In this document: one piece after another, positions 9,939 to 23,387 of the stretch
Numbering within the stretch: position 1 is the first letter of the stretch
How the letters are laid out: every line of letters starts with the position of its first letter
NCBI GenBank assembly: GCA_963971425.1
Contig: OZ020516.1
Location: 33,592,199-33,656,198, forward strand
Reading direction: 5' to 3'
Length of the DNA: 64,000 nt
Source of the DNA: Bryoerythrophyllum caledonicum
Taxonomy: Eukaryota; Streptophyta; Bryopsida; Pottiales; Pottiaceae
The notes under the pieces: model-generated
Told to the model about the DNA's origin: nothing
Databases searched by the model: none
What the model saw: the letters and a program-made list of their open reading frames with translations, nothing else
Translations under genes and position numbers: made by a program

Positions 9939-12900
9939 ACAATTCCTAAACTGCCGAACTGCCCTGATGGGGCGAGCCCTCCAAATCGAGGAGGAACCCT
10001 GGCCAGGGCCCTAGTTCAAGAGAATTTTTTTCACTTTTTCACTTTTTCACATTTTTCATTTTTTGCACTTTTTTCAATCTAGGGGGGTTTGTAACCAGTC
10101 CCAATGCATATGCGCGCATAGGTTCACAATCCGAGCCCTTCCGGGTGGGTCCCGCCACGGTTTGCCACAACCTGACGGGCATCCTGTCCTCAACTATGTG
10201 TGCATACTTACGTACGGGCCCATTTTTGGGAGTTTGTGACCAAAACTACTCAGCCATCCTCTCAAACGCTCGTACCATATGGTGAGTGAAGAATGTGTTG
10301 CAGAACTTATCGAGGTGTTATATTTTACTTTTCTAGCAAAGTAGGTGGAAAAGTCTAATACTCAGAAGCAAAAAAAATTGGACTATGAAATATGAAGCCA
10401 AAGTCGAACAGTGAAGGTGAATTTGAAATGTAAACTTGGATCATAATCATAAAATAAATTTGATCATTGTAAATAATTTTTTTTAAATATCGTTAATCAA
10501 AGAACAAATCAAGTGTGGATAAGATTTATCTTTAGAAGATAATTTAAATTTTATACAAAGAAAACTTTGTATAGTAATTTGATTTCATACACATCAGATC
10601 AGATAAATCTGTAAAAAGGAAAGTATAAATTGAATAAGGGAAACAAAAATGATTTCAAATATTCACAAATTTCATAAATGGTTTCACAAATTGCAAGGTT
10701 ATAAGGGCGGGTTGTGACCATGGACAACATAGGGTGCATGGTTATGGGGGGCAATAACTTTGGCTTCTTGTAATCTCCATAGCCTATCTAAAGACGATCT
10801 TGCTTATCCAATCCTATGATTGCAAATATGTCAAGCTCTTTCTACCTCTCCAATAAATTTCATTCATATCGAGCTACTCTAAAAAATTCATTATAGAAAA
10901 ACTATAATAACCATTTTTGATAGAGGATGGTCAATGGTTAATAATGGAGGAGGGACTTTAATGAAGATGATACTAAGTTTTTTTTAATGTAAAAGTAGTG
11001 TGATGAGAGATTTGGAGGTCAAGGGCTTTTGGGTGACATGTGTCTACTCATAGGATATGTTTAGTCAGAACATTAGCTAGAAGAAAGTAGCTTCAAGTAG
11101 TAAAATTTAGTCCCAATACTAATTTTGAGATTTTGCAGAAAAAAAAATGATGTGGGAATTAGGAATAATTAATGTACTCATTCAATTAAATTATCATCAC
11201 CATATATATGGTATTTCTATATATATATATATAGAATTATATTGATGCTAAGAGATAGAAGTAGTCTATGTTATTCCACAAAGTATATGAATAATTTAGG
11301 TCTTATTGTATACAAAGTGAAATCTTTGAGTTACTTGTGAAATCCAAAAGGAATATGACCTTGACTTGGATTCAAATTCCATTGATTTGCTAGTTGAGGT
11401 AAGGAAGATAATGAATTTAGTAATTTGCTACATTGGTAAAATTCTTTGCCAATAAATTAATGCCAATATGCCAAAGATTATTTTGAATATATCTTTTTAT
11501 AAGAGAAGGGTGCATCCAATTTGGCGGTGTTATACCACAACTTATGAGTTCTGAATTACAGTAGTGTAGTGGAAAAGGGCTGCAACTACACCAAGAATCA
11601 CTTATTATACCAAACATAACTGAGTGTCAAAAAAAAGTAAAGAAATCGAAACTGACCCTCAAACATGTGGGCCGATCCCACAACCAGTAGCCCCCAATCC
11701 ATACATTCATTGTTCCAGCCACGTCGTTGCCAATCAAATTTGATACACATGTGTGTCATGTAATGTTTCATTGAATAAACCCACCTCGTTGCCCATCAGA
11801 ACATGACCTTGACTTGATCAATCAATGGTGACGTGATAAGAATTATCAAGTAATGTCGGGCAGGTAATGTCGGACTCCGGTCTGATTTTGGCATGCTCAT
11901 GGCGGGCTGCGGGCTGTGCACGGCTACACCACCCATACAACTGCCCTTCTGTACACTTTTCCAGCCACCTCTAAGGTTGTATGACCTATAACCACTAACT
12001 TAAGCTTGCTGACCTATTTATAGCGTTTGTATATGTGGTAAGACATTTTTTGGGAATTCAAAATAGGATTTCATGAATATTGCAATTGTCATGACCATTT
12101 ATTTCTTCATATTGAAATTGCTACAAATTTTCAAAGTGGATAGTAAGCCGTGACCCATTCTCGACATACAAAACTCTCTATTTCCACAGTACTTTGTACT
12201 AATGACCACTTCTGCAAGAGACTAAAAACCAAGAGCTTTGAAACAATCATAAACTGACACCCAATCATAACTGACTTCCTAAAATTTCGGAAATGGGGTG
12301 GGTGGTGGTTTTGGTCCACATAAGATTGTTGGTTCTGGGGTTCATGGTGGTGATAGGTTATCCAACCTTATAGCTGATCACTTCTCAAGCCAATTGTCCT
12401 TCAATTCTTGCTTTTTCTTCTTCATGCTTACAGCTCTCTCGACCTATATCTGAGCTTGATTTGTGATGATGAATTTCTAAAATCCGTGCTAACTGTTACT
12501 TTTTAAAGAAATCCTTTTTTCATCACTTGCCCCAGCTCTATGAAATGCAGTTTCTGCACCAAAATCACCATTTTCCACTTAATTTTTCTGTTCTGTTGTA
12601 CTAAAACTCGACTGTGTCTTAGCTAACTCCCCTCTCTCTTATGCTAGCACAATCCTTCTTCAAATTTGACATTTTGCATGCCACCACAGATCTTTGAAAC
12701 ACAACCAGGGTTTACAAGTCTATCGTTCTCATTTAAACAGGGGTTCAGGTCCAACCCTCAAGGGTTGACATTCTCATGACCATTTCACGGTAGCAAAAAC
12801 ATCCAAACCGGTTGTTCTAGTGCAATGAGCAAAGGAACATCCAAACTTCTACATCGTGTCGGCTTTTTGGTACACAACACTTGGTGTGGAATTTTTGAAC

Positions 12901-14100
12901 CGGGAGTTTAAATTCGATGCCACCATGTCGAGTACGATTTAGTACACCAATTTTTAGAGGTGAGGAAGGGGTGTACACCGTTCACTGAATATAGTGTGGA
13001 GGTATAGGTAATGTGGATGAAAATTGATGTGGACCACATCAATTATAGTTTTGGATGAAAATTGAGGTAGACCACATCAATTTTGGTTATTGTATATAAT
13101 ATTAATATGTTATTATTTTATGTTATTATTATGTTATTATAATATTATAATATTATTATTTTAATATGTTATATTCTTATGTTAATATTAATTTATGTTA
13201 TATTATATTATACTATTATGTTAATATTCTTATGTTATATTCTTATGTTATAAAATAATATTATTATGTTATATTATGTTATTATGTTACTAGGGTTGGT
13301 GCCCGTCGTACCGATGGGGAGAGCGGAGTGTGGTGTGTTAAATTTACGTTTGTATGTTTTGTATTTTAAAACCTATAAGCTCAAATCAAATCTAATTGGA
13401 AAAGTACATATATTTTTGGAGTGCATGTAATGTTACCCTAGTTTAAATCCACTTCAAAAATAAAGTACTTTTGCTTTACATTTGCATTTTGATCAACCCT
13501 TTGTGCACATAAGTATCACTTGCCCAATATAAGAGGAGAAAACCCTTCACATCAAGAGGTCAAAATCAAGAATCATTAGGTTACTACCTAATATCAAGAG
13601 TCAAGAAGAGTGCATCACCGTGCCTCACCCTTCACATCAAGAGGTCAAAATCAAAGAAAGAGAGTCATGTGACCTGGAGTTAAAATTTATAACTTTTAAC
13701 TTTCGCACCACTTTTTCATCCAAGCTCGACGTGTTTTACATCTGACGCATTCATCCATTCGACGGATTGCTCATCGTCTATTGTTTTATAAATATAGATT
13801 GTATTATTATGTTATTATTTTATAATGTCATTATATTATTATGTTATTATTATATTATTATATTATGTCATTATAATATTATTATATTATAATTTTGGTT
13901 TTGAGTACAATTTGTAAAAACTTATCCACATCAATTCCCGTGTCTTTTATTTTGAAACAAGCCCATTTCGTAAACCTTTATTTGAGGATGATAATAAAGG
14001 TTTACTAGCACACACGTCCAAAAAAAGATAATACTTGGATTATGGTATTTTTCACCAGAGAATGTTTTTTGCAACAACATTACTTGCTCGATATAGTCAT
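9939..14100. other. Gene-free AT-rich DNA with TTATTA satellites
   Basis: I see no protein-coding signal. Low-complexity TTATTA/TATGTTA tracts occupy about 13087-13290 and 13800-13895. Between them, 13290-13797 is a unique-looking block beginning ACTAGGGTTGGTGCCCGT. A fragment of the CTACACCAAACA MITE family lies at 12978-13085. A short TATATA run is at 11217-11234. Confidence 0.5.
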
Positions 14101-14135
14101 CGATCAACCTAAGGACGGCACTGGGCAGCCTTTAA

Positions 14136-16398
14136 TCAGCAACACCTCCTGGGGATGCAGAGGTGCCCAGTCATGTGCCAGCTCTCGCCACCGTCCGGGT
14201 ACGCGTACGGGCACGCCGGCGTGAACGAGTCCTTCTTCACCAGCACGTTCCACTGCGCGTTCGGATCGTCCGTCGCGAACACCGTCCACGCCGGCGTCGA
14301 GTACTCGTACCGGCTGTGCGTGATGCGATGAAACTTTTTCACGTCCCTGTTCTTCGTTATGTCCTCCGTGTTGATATCCACCACGAAGATGTCCCCGTAC
14401 GGCCTCACCGAGTGCAGGAACAGCGGCAGCGAGATCGGCTCCGCGGTCACCGCCGCCAGGTCCGACGTCACCGCGATACTCCTCCCATCCGGACTGAACA
14501 CCGGGTGGTTCACGTGCCCGCCCACGTCGTCCCCGCTCGTCAGCACCCGGATCACCACCGTCGGGTCGCTCGCCTTTACCAGGAACACGGCGAAGAAACC
14601 CGGGTCCAGGCCGTTGTCCAACTCCGGTGCATCCTTGGGCTTGTCGCGCGTCGACGAGAAGACGATCCAGTCCCCGTTCGGAGACCACTGGCAGTGGGTA
14701 TCGGTCCACTCCCCGTTGGTCAGCCGCGTCACCGTCCCGTCACCGTACTCCCCGACCTCCGCGTCCTCCATGATATACAGGTTCTTGTGCTTCTTCTTCC
14801 CGCCGTCTCTCGTCGACCGGAACACGAACTTTTTCCCGTCTGGACTGCTCGACGGGAACGCGTTGTTGAACGCGCCCTTGGTGAGGATCCGGCGCTGCCG
14901 CACGCCGCTGGAGACGTTGGGAATGGCAAAGATCTCCAGCGGCTGGGCGGCGTTGAAGGAGGGGCCCATGCAGACGTAGAGGACGTCCATGCCGGGGTTC
15001 TGGTTCCACATCGGGGAGAAGATGCTGTCGGGACCCTTGGTCTCGTACACGATGCGCAGCCCCTGGCTGTCGGCGACCCACACGGCCTTGAACTCGTTGT
15101 CCACGAAGGCCAGCTTCGAGCCATCCTTGGAGATGGTCGGGAACACGCCGGACACCCGGAACAGCCCGACGTCCTTCACAGGGGACTCCAGCTTGTGGAA
15201 GTTACGAGGGACGTCATCGCCGTGCTGCAGAAGGTCACTCCTGCAGCGATGGTACCCGACGCGGCCGCCATCGTCCAGCACGAAGGGGTTGTAGTGGTCG
15301 CCTTTAGGCCTGGTCTTCTGGGTGATCTGCACCGGCGGTTTCCCCGGCGCGGCCGCGTCGAAGATCTCGATGTGGCGGTACTGCGCCTCCACGCGGACGT
15401 CACTGAACTTGGACTTCTGGCGGATGGTGGCCACCGCCACTTTGGTCTCGCTGATGGCCGCCGGAGTCACCGCGTCGAATGCCTCCGGTGTCACTCGGAA
15501 GGTCTCCCCGGTGCTGATGGTGAACCGGAAGACGCCCCAGGTCTCACCGACTTTCCTGTGGAAGAAGATGACGTTATCGCTGGCCCACGCCGGCCACCCG
15601 CCGTTCTTGATCAGCCGCACGCGTTCCAGCGGCTTCTCCACGTTCATCACGTAGATGTCGGTCTGCAGGTCCTCGATCTCGCCCTCCCAGCCCTTCTCTT
15701 CGAACGACGCCACCGCCACCTTCTTCCCCGACGTCGACACGGCCGGGCTCAAATCAAAGACCCCTGCATATACAGTAGCACACATACACAGTGCAATTAA
15801 GTAGATGAGATTATTCAATTTACGACCAGAGAAAGAAATTACCTTTGGGAGTGAGGCGATCGGTCTTGCCGGTTTTTAGGTTGGTCTTGTAGACGACGGT
15901 CCAGGGGCTGCGGCGTTCTTGCACCGGCTCCTTGGTGGAGACGTAGACGAGCGAGTGGTCGACGGTGCGAGAGCCCACCTTGTAGCCGCCGCCGATGCAG
16001 CCGCTGTCCTCCAGGCGCGTGCCGCCGAACTCGGTGGCGCCGTAGATGTCGGCCAGGCTGAACACCTTCACCTTCTTGTCGGCATTGAACCGCAGGGCGA
16101 TGCGGAGCGTCTCTAGGCTGTCGTCTCTCTCGGAGACGAAGACGAAGCCGGAGACGCGATTGGCATCGACGTCAGCGTCGGTGGCGCCGCCCTCGGTTGC
16201 GAGCTTGGGGCGCTGGAGGAGGACCTTGAGCGCCGCGGGAGGGATGGGGCGGCAGTTGTAGTTGTAGGAGACGCCGTCGGTGAGGTGGAGCTCGTCGCGG
16301 GGGGAGGAGGGCGGGACGGGGCAGGAGAAGATGTCGAGCGGCACCGGCGGCCTGTAGGTTGCGAAGAAGGCAATGCTGCCGCGGCTCTCTCCGCCCAT
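14136..16398 (-). CDS. TolB/DPP6-N-like beta-propeller protein
   Basis: Two exons, 16398-15843 and 15763-14136, with a 79-bp GT-AG intron (phase 1), encode 727 residues. The start is the first ATG, giving MGGESRGSIAFFATYRPP, a start typical of this plant family. The C-terminal two thirds carry repeated PD40 (WD40-like TolB) blades: FPTISKDGSKLAFV, FPSSSPDGKKFVF, CQWSPNGDWIVFSSTRD and HPVFSPDGRSIAVTSD. Such proteins are annotated as DPP6 N-terminal-like or TolB-related. They have the propeller of dipeptidyl peptidases but no alpha/beta-hydrolase domain, so no peptidase activity is expected; their biochemical role is not known to me. GC-rich, strongly codon-biased exons match a normal grass gene. 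No frame break is visible. If the intron were retained, an in-frame hydrophobic segment would precede the propeller, which I take as chance. Confidence 0.88.
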
Positions 16399-16410
16399 TT
16401 TCGCTACTTC

Positions 16411-16510
16411 GCTAGCTAGCAACCTGCAGATTACTACTTGTATGCTACACTTTGAGATGCGCTAGCTAGCAACCTGCAGATTACTACTTGTATGCTACAC
16501 TTTGAGATGG
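16411..16510. repeat. 50-bp tandem duplication in the 5' leader
   Basis: Units 16411-16460 and 16461-16510 differ at one base, the last. Each begins GCTAGCTAGCAACCTGCAGA. They lie between the TATA box and the ATG, so the duplication lengthens the leader or spacing by 50 bp. The near identity implies a recent event. Confidence 0.9.
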
Positions 16511-16513
16511 CAG

Positions 16514-16521
16514 ATTTATAG
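16514..16521 (-). promoter_or_regulatory. TATA box of the propeller gene
   Basis: The minus strand reads CTCTATAAATCTG about 116 bp upstream of the ATG at 16398, a suitable place for a TATA box. A tandem duplication lies between it and the ATG. Confidence 0.55.
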
Positions 16522-16524
16522 AGC

Positions 16525-18283
16525 GATCGTTCGAGGGATGGGTGTGCAAATTACTCCTTTCTACCAACATCCATCCACTACTAAGAATCCATTATCATCC
16601 ACCACTAAGAATCCATCCGCTACGCATGGAACACTACAGTCGGCTCTCTATATATGTTGCTCCTCGGGAGCGGGATTTTTGGTAACACTTATAAAGTTAT
16701 AACATATAATGTTTATAGAACTAGATATCGACAATTAGTAACACTTACGAAATACAATACCAATAACGGATATTTAACAAAATCTGGACAAAATCACCAT
16801 TTGTGGACTGATTAGACTTTGAATTCTTATCGGCTGCCAGCCAATGCTAAATCTCTTTCTATGAAAATTAAAAACGGTCAAAACTTACTCAAATTTTGTC
16901 CAAATCAAGCTCATGAGGTGTTTATTGACATCTACGAAAAATGTAGATGACCAAAAACATCTCATTTGCTCCATTTGGATAGAAAATGAGTAAGTTAGGC
17001 ACTTTAGAAGATTATTTATAAGACGCTTTGGTAGCTCTCGGCTCGCAGCCAACCACTATTTCTGGACTTTCATTTGTCCATATTTTGTTAAATATCCGTT
17101 CAATGGTTAGTAACTTTTAAAGGAATACACTTATGAAACTTGATAGTGATGATTAATAACATTTAATGAAATAACACTTGTAAGACTTCAAAGAAAAATC
17201 CATGACATATACAGAATATGAAAGCTAAAAATACAAAAAATATAAACCGTAATGCAACTAAATTCAACTCATCTAAACTCAACTAAACTCAACTAAATTC
17301 AACTAAACTAAGCTTTATCAAAAAAGTAATCCATAGTGGATTGATGGGTATCTTTCATACGGGCAATTGCCACATCTTGCAAAAGAGTTTGAACCAAGTT
17401 GATGCGTGATGAAACATCAAGTGGTCTTTGTTGAAGGAATTTCTTCACAATATGAAGTGCACCTTCAACAGTGTCAAATCCAACCACCTTGTCTACCGCA
17501 TCATTTATAACCTCATCTGCGATAATCTCCAAGTCTTTGAAAGGAAGCATGTCTAGGATATCCTCCTCAGTAGGTTCATAGGGATTATTTAAATCAAAGT
17601 CAACCTCATAGTTTATGAACTCATGAGCGTCCATAACATCGCTATCTTCTAGGTCTGAAGATAAAAGTGAAAGCCAATGACGCATGCACCCATTTGAAAG
17701 TTTAAAAAAAAACAGTCACAACCAGCAATCAAACCTCAACCTGATAGGCCATGCATCCATGACGGGGTCGACGGCATGCCTCTTGCATGCGGCAAACAAC
17801 CACACCAAAAATTTTAAAAATAAATAATTAAATAAATAAAAATAAAAACTCACTACATGGCCTGCAATACCCTTCTCGAATATGGCCTGCGATGCCCCTC
17901 CAAATACTACTGGAAGAATCCTAACAGATTCTTAATTATAAGGACAAATCTTCTCAAGTTCCACAAAAGGTATGGTATATATTCATGTGAAGTAATTAAA
18001 AAATTTAAAAACAAGTTTTGTTATGATATTTTTGCCAAATGTAACACTTATAGAATCATTTTAACAAAGGGGGGAGCGGAACATGTTATAACACTTAACA
18101 TATAACACTTACTAGTGTTAATTTTGACTCTTGAGGTTTTTTTCGGGAGCGAGATTTTTAGTAACACTTATGCGGTTCTAACACTTATAGAGGTAACATT
18201 TATAGTGAGTCGACTGTAATTACTTTCCTCGATGAAAACTTCTAAAGTTTGTTTTTTTTGCATGTTTCAAAAGTACCACATAT
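16525..18283. other. Intergenic with a direct repeat
   Basis: Similar 50-60 bp segments starting GGGAGCG(G/A)GATTTTT and containing GTAACACTTAT lie in the same orientation near 16668 and 18147. They flank the possible transposase remnant at 17308-17685. Otherwise AT-rich and gene-free. Confidence 0.45.
17308..17685 (-). pseudogene. Possible pogo/Tigger-like transposase C-terminal tail
   Basis: An open frame of 125 codons on the minus strand has an acidic segment (EPTEEDILDMLPF), a helix with spaced leucines and glutamines (HIVKKFLQQRP), and the ending HQSTMDYFF. This order, an acidic stretch, then an A/L-rich helix, then a K/H-Q-S/T-x-x-x-FF ending, resembles the C-terminus of CENP-B/Tigger (pogo) DDE transposases. 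No catalytic DDE part is found next to it, so at best it is a fragment. It could also be an unrelated hypothetical protein. Confidence 0.3.
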
Positions 18284-19168
18284 TAGAGTTTTCCTGAAAG
18301 TACTCAGGGTTTGAACCCTGACTGTCACCCCGAAACATTGAATTGGGTTGTACACCTGAAAGTCCACTTGTTTTTGAGAAACATGATGGTTTGGCTAACT
18401 TAGGGGTTTATTGCATAAATTATGGTCCTTTGTCTGCCAACCAACATGCTACAGGGTTAATCATCTAGGCACACTCACCGTCCAAACATAGATGCAAGGT
18501 GGCATTGGTGACTCCAAATTACTAATTTGGTTACATTAGCTTGCACCATGCGCGTGGCCCATAAAATATGGAGGGTGAGAACTTTCACCCTGCAAATATT
18601 TGAGTTATTCATAAAGGGAACCGGTCTTTTGTCCTCCTTTTTTCAAGCTAAAGAGAATCTAACCTGTATTTGAGTATAGTCGCAAAGTAATCCTGTGAAA
18701 TAAATTCAGGATTTAAGGGTTTTATGGAGGTGTTATTTATGGCACAAATGGTACAAATCTCCCAAAAACAAACAAGAACAATGTTGAACGTCATGACACT
18801 CTAGCATGTATCCTACAATCCTAGAGATGTGCATGACTTGAAGGGTCAGAGTTTGCTTAAAATAAAAGCCAGGCACAAACTGGGGCTCAAAAACTAATCT
18901 AGGGCTCAAAAACTAATCTATCCAATGTTCTATTCAAGGTCTACAATGAAACCGTGCCAGTGGACTCGGCGACCCTGGCTTTTCCATTTTATAGGTAAGA
19001 AATTGAGGATTTGGGGTACTTTGCGGTTAACTCTATTGCCGTATTGAAATCTCACCCTGCTTTGGTGAATAGAGAAAGACACAAGGTCCTCAAAAGATGC
19101 TACACCGGGTCTTTTTGGCTTACACAAGGTAGCCACCCTTTAAGACTCAGACTTTCAGGAAAACTCTA
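18284..19168. mobile_element. TIR element, TAGAGTTTTCCTGAAAGT ends
   Basis: A perfect 18-bp inverted repeat lies at 18284-18301 and 19151-19168. Just inside the left end is AGGGTTTGAACCCTG, which on the minus strand is a good Pol III B-box match. A lone copy of the terminus is at 62564-62581. The 885-bp element has no coding capacity and no clear target duplication. Confidence 0.55.
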
Positions 19169-19604
19169 TCATGTATGCAATTCTGTTTGAGAGTAACAAT
19201 TATTGGTACGTTTGATATTTCAATTTTCTTTGATGTTGCAGAACTTAGCAAGATATGAAATTCGAGAACCAGCAGGAGATCTGCGTGTCTTTGCATTAAG
19301 AATGAAAGCAAGTAATACATACAATGGTCCCCTACAACTGACGGGCAAGCAAAACATCAATTCGATTAATATGCAAATTTGTATTAGATCCACCCTAAAA
19401 TTTCATTGACCCTTAATCGCCGAAGCAGCCACTTTCTAGCTCTCGGATAACATTTGGGGATGAGTAGCGATGTAAATGATCATTTTTCATCCCTTTTATT
19501 TGGTGAAGAATTTATTGAATGCATAAGCAAAAGATGATGATGGAACTTGCCTCATTGAGGTCATCATGTTTTATCTACGGCAGAAAATGTTTATGACACG
19601 GATC

Positions 19605-20796
19605 TTAACCCCTAAGAGCCCATTCAACCCATAGGGAACGTTTTGGATTTTGGGCAGGTACTTATGATTGGAAAAGTCTTCAATTCTTCGAATTTTTTTA
19701 CATTAGATAGTCCTTGATGAGATCTTTGTAGAGAAGTTTACAAAAATGTATTCGGACTTACGGTTAAAAAGTTATAAGCCTTCAAAGTTTAAACGGGGTC
19801 TCTGGGCAGCAGGGGCAGCCAAGTAAACCAATAGAGTACAAACACATAAATCGGGCAGAAAATCCGGTTAGAAAGGGTGAAGAAGAGTGGGCAGCCAAAA
19901 TCATGGGTGGGAAGGTAGAGAACATGAAGACTAGACTTCGAGGCTCAAAGTCTAAGAGCAATAGTTCCATATAGAAAATAAAATACAATTTTAAAAATTA
20001 ATAATTAATAATTAATATATTAATAATATTTTAATAATTAATATAGTATAATAATTAATATAATAATTAATTTATAATTTTTGTTTACTGTATATTTTGA
20101 AGACACTTCCATATTCCAAGTCTGCTCCACAAAGACTGTGACTTCAAAAGGAGTGGGTGAATGAGGTGGCCCTTCATATTGTGAAGGGTCCCCAATTTCA
20201 AGCACTGCCCTCCCATATAATGCTTCATATAATCAATAAATTCATGAAAATTAGAGGTTTTACTATTTTTACTCTATTTTTTTCTAAAATTAGTGAAGAC
20301 ATAAATTGAAAGTTTTCACCGTTAAGATTCTCAAATGCATGAGGTTGAATGAAGCAAACAATTACATATCAGTTATGTTGTATTTTGTCATCATTTTGAA
20401 CCCCCTTACACTAAAGTACATATTTCTACATCTAATATCCCTCAAATTGATCTCAAATTTTGCACCCAAATAGCTAACAACATTTGGGTCATAGTGGTAT
20501 AAAACTTTTATCAGACTTTAGTGTAAAAGTTCAAAGATATGCTAAGTCAAAGTGGGCTGACCTAGCCGGGCAAGGGGGGAAAAAACTTTTCATTGCACTT
20601 CAAACCTTATGATCTTCATATCTGTGCAGTGGATTCCGACCAATTTTTTTCTAGAAGTTTATGTGAATGTCTATTTTAAGATCTTATGGATGAATGTCCA
20701 AAATTAGAGTTTAAATTAGATTTTATTGCCACTTATCGATTGTGGCAGTTTTGGAGTGTTTCATGAGGAAAAATGCCTTGGGCTCTTAGGGGTTAA
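19605..20796. mobile_element. TIR element, TTAACCCCTAAGAGCCCA ends
   Basis: A perfect 18-bp inverted repeat lies at 19605-19622 and 20779-20796, 1,192 bp apart. The interior is AT-rich and non-coding. The ends resemble 6023-6809, and a GGTTAACCC-type motif also occurs inside the inverted arms (21310, 57594). Confidence 0.6.
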
Positions 20797-21220
20797 TGTA
20801 GTGGATTTGAGAAACTTTTTGTTCTAGCTTTAAATATGAATTTGATCCATTAAAGAGATATTTTTTAAACTTGAGTCCAACTAAAAAAAAATGAAGTTCA
20901 TGAAGTCATGTATCCATTTCAATTCTAGTTTATTTTTTAAATACCTAAAATTGAACAAGCTATTGCAATTTGAAATTTGACCCTATAACCGATTTACTAT
21001 TTTTATCTGAACACGGAAGTTTCATTTATACCACATGTTTTGGCACTATGATGTCTACCTTTGGTGAAATTTTCAAAAAAAAATAGCACAATTTGTATTA
21101 AATGACTTTAATTTACTTTTTCTTCAGAAAATCACAATATTTTCAATTTCTTACAACAAAATCTATGATTTTTGTGACATAAAGAAAACTTGTGATTTCT
21201 TCTCTTAAAATTGATGTTTT
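20797..21220. other. AT-rich spacer
   Basis: No gene and no structure seen apart from short A and T runs. Confidence 0.5.
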
Positions 21221-23387
21221 AAAATTTCCACTTTCATTGAATGAAAAATCAGAGTACACAGTTGAATGGAAATTGGGATTCTTCCACGGTCCTAGGCTCC
21301 GGCGTTTAAGGGTTAACGAGCTATTCTCTATATTCTACTTGACCATGTACTTGCATTTAGGGGGTGAAAATGGGCTAGATAAGGGTGGATATAGCTCACC
21401 ATGTATTTATGTCCATATATTTTTCTTGGATACACAGTCAGGTAAACAAACAAATGGATAGTAATTGCATATACATAGAAATATATGTTAGTAAATATCT
21501 TGAACACTACAACAAAGTGCTATGGATTTGCGATGCAATGATATTCACAGCCTCGCATGCATGAGAAAGTACATCCACGCGGATGTGTGAACCAAGTCTA
21601 CGGGCCAAACGACCCACAAGGCCACAACCAGTGTCGAGAGAGTTAGAGAAGGGGATACAATCTGCAGTGAGGCGTTTTGGCTCCTGATTGCACCTATACT
21701 TTTTCAAAAAGAATTTTAAAAATCAAGATGTGTATTTGTAAATTTCAAAAAGCTCCAAAAATGTATACATTTGGAATTTTTTGTGCAAAAACATGCATTT
21801 TGTGTCTTTTGCAAAAACAAAAAAAAGGCAAGAGTGAAGGGAGAAAAATAGCAACTATATTTGCATAATTTTTTTTTTTCTTTTTTGCACAAGACACAAA
21901 AAAGCATACCCCTTGTTGAAATGTACACGTATATGTTTATCATTAATTCATTGTCCTAAAGCAGCATCTTCCCCTTCCACAAAATCTACTTTATTTTCCG
22001 AGAGTATACGAATGATGCACATCACACATAGTAAATTTTGACCAATTTGACCCTTTTTTGCGACAAATTTCCAAAATGGACTTGTTTGAAAACTATAACG
22101 ACATTCAACAAAATATCCCTCTAACATAAACAACGCCCAGAGGCTACAAGTGGGCCAATCCCACTCGCAGCTGCGAAGCGCTGCACATACCGACTCGCCT
22201 CTTCCCACCTCCTTCTCACTCCATCTCGAAAATCCACCAAATCCAACTGGATATTTTGCGTTTTTCACTTGGGATCCATCCCTAGAGATGAACTCTTTCA
22301 CTTCTCCCCTTTTCCACTGATTAGAGACGTTTGATTTGGTCGCATTTTGTCAAATTTTTTGAAACCCCATTTTTCTCTTTTTCCTCCAAATCCCTCAATT
22401 TCTTGTAATACAATTCATTTTTATTAGATGAATGATGCTAGTTTGTCATTCCTCCATGTATGTATGTATTTTATTAAAATTAAATTGTTGATTAATCGTT
22501 TTATTGAGTTAGAATTATTTGAGTTTATTGTTCCTATGTCCATCAATCGTATGAAATCGGTCGATGAATTGTTTATATGTTGTTGAATTGTTATAAATCG
22601 ATTGTGTTCAATATAGGTTTTTGTTTGATTCCATCAATGTTTCCGGAATATGTAGTGTTGATTTGGTGCAAAATGTAGCATCGGTAGGTTTGTTAATGAG
22701 GTGGTTACTTAGAGATTATGATCGAGAAATTAGCGTAACACATATATTAGTTGTCTGTCACATATATTAGTATGACTTGCCATGCCATTTTATTCTCTTG
22801 TTGCCGATTAAAATCCGTTAGCTATTAAATTGAAGGTTTGGTGGAATGATTGTTGATGCTTTACTTGTTGGTATTTTATATAAGTGGCTTGCTGTAAATA
22901 ATTTGGTGCCGATGTTGTTCATGTTGGCGTCATGTAATTTGGCGCCGGTAATGTGGTATGGAACTCCCGTAAACGCCTATGTCTAGGCTTGGCGCCAACT
23001 GTCATGGCACCGAGGTTTCGACACATTGGCGCCGGGTCATCTTTGCGGCTGCTAACGTCCAGCGTGGCAAGAATGTCGGCACGAGATTAACTGGCGCTAA
23101 CATGTCTAACCTCAGCACCATTAGTCTTGGCATCGACCCAGGGGTTAGATGTGGTTTTAGTTTCCAAACAAGTCCATTTTTGGAGATAGCCGCAAAAGGG
23201 GTCAAAATTGTCAAAATTTAGTCACACACACCCCACTCACGCCACATATGCTAGCATACTCTGTTTTAATAAGGCATACGTTGTGAATCATGTTAGTATA
23301 TTCTATATAATTATGGCAGACATTAAATGGATCGAAACCAAACGAGTGGGAATGATGAGTGGGAATGAATGAATACTCTCGTTGTCA
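21221..23387 (+). repeat. Left arm of a 2.17-kb inverted duplication
   Basis: This segment is repeated in reverse orientation at 55518-57684 with only scattered differences (I estimate about 98% from the parts compared). It includes a TGGCGCC-rich stretch at 22920-23110 and two copies of a motif, CAAACAAGTCCATTTT, near 22085 (reverse) and 23165. The short reading frames inside (for example 21948-22301) are mirrored in both arms and look like chance frames. It may be the long terminal repeat of a fold-back or Mutator-type element, or a product of rearrangement. Confidence 0.85.

Noticed and set aside
14163-15800. Long antisense frame of 545 codons opposite the propeller gene
   Set aside because: It is Arg/His/Val-rich, as expected for the reverse strand of a GC-rich gene. 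The sense strand has clear PD40 blades and a proper intron.
15764-15842. A signal peptide at the start of propeller exon 2
   Set aside because: The hydrophobic stretch is translated from the 79-bp intron. Removing it joins exon 1 and exon 2 in frame at the expected place.
21948-22301. A 117-codon frame found in both inverted arms
   Set aside because: Its presence in both arms follows from the duplication. There is no domain, and related sequence in the same arm (near 23165) is not open in the same way.
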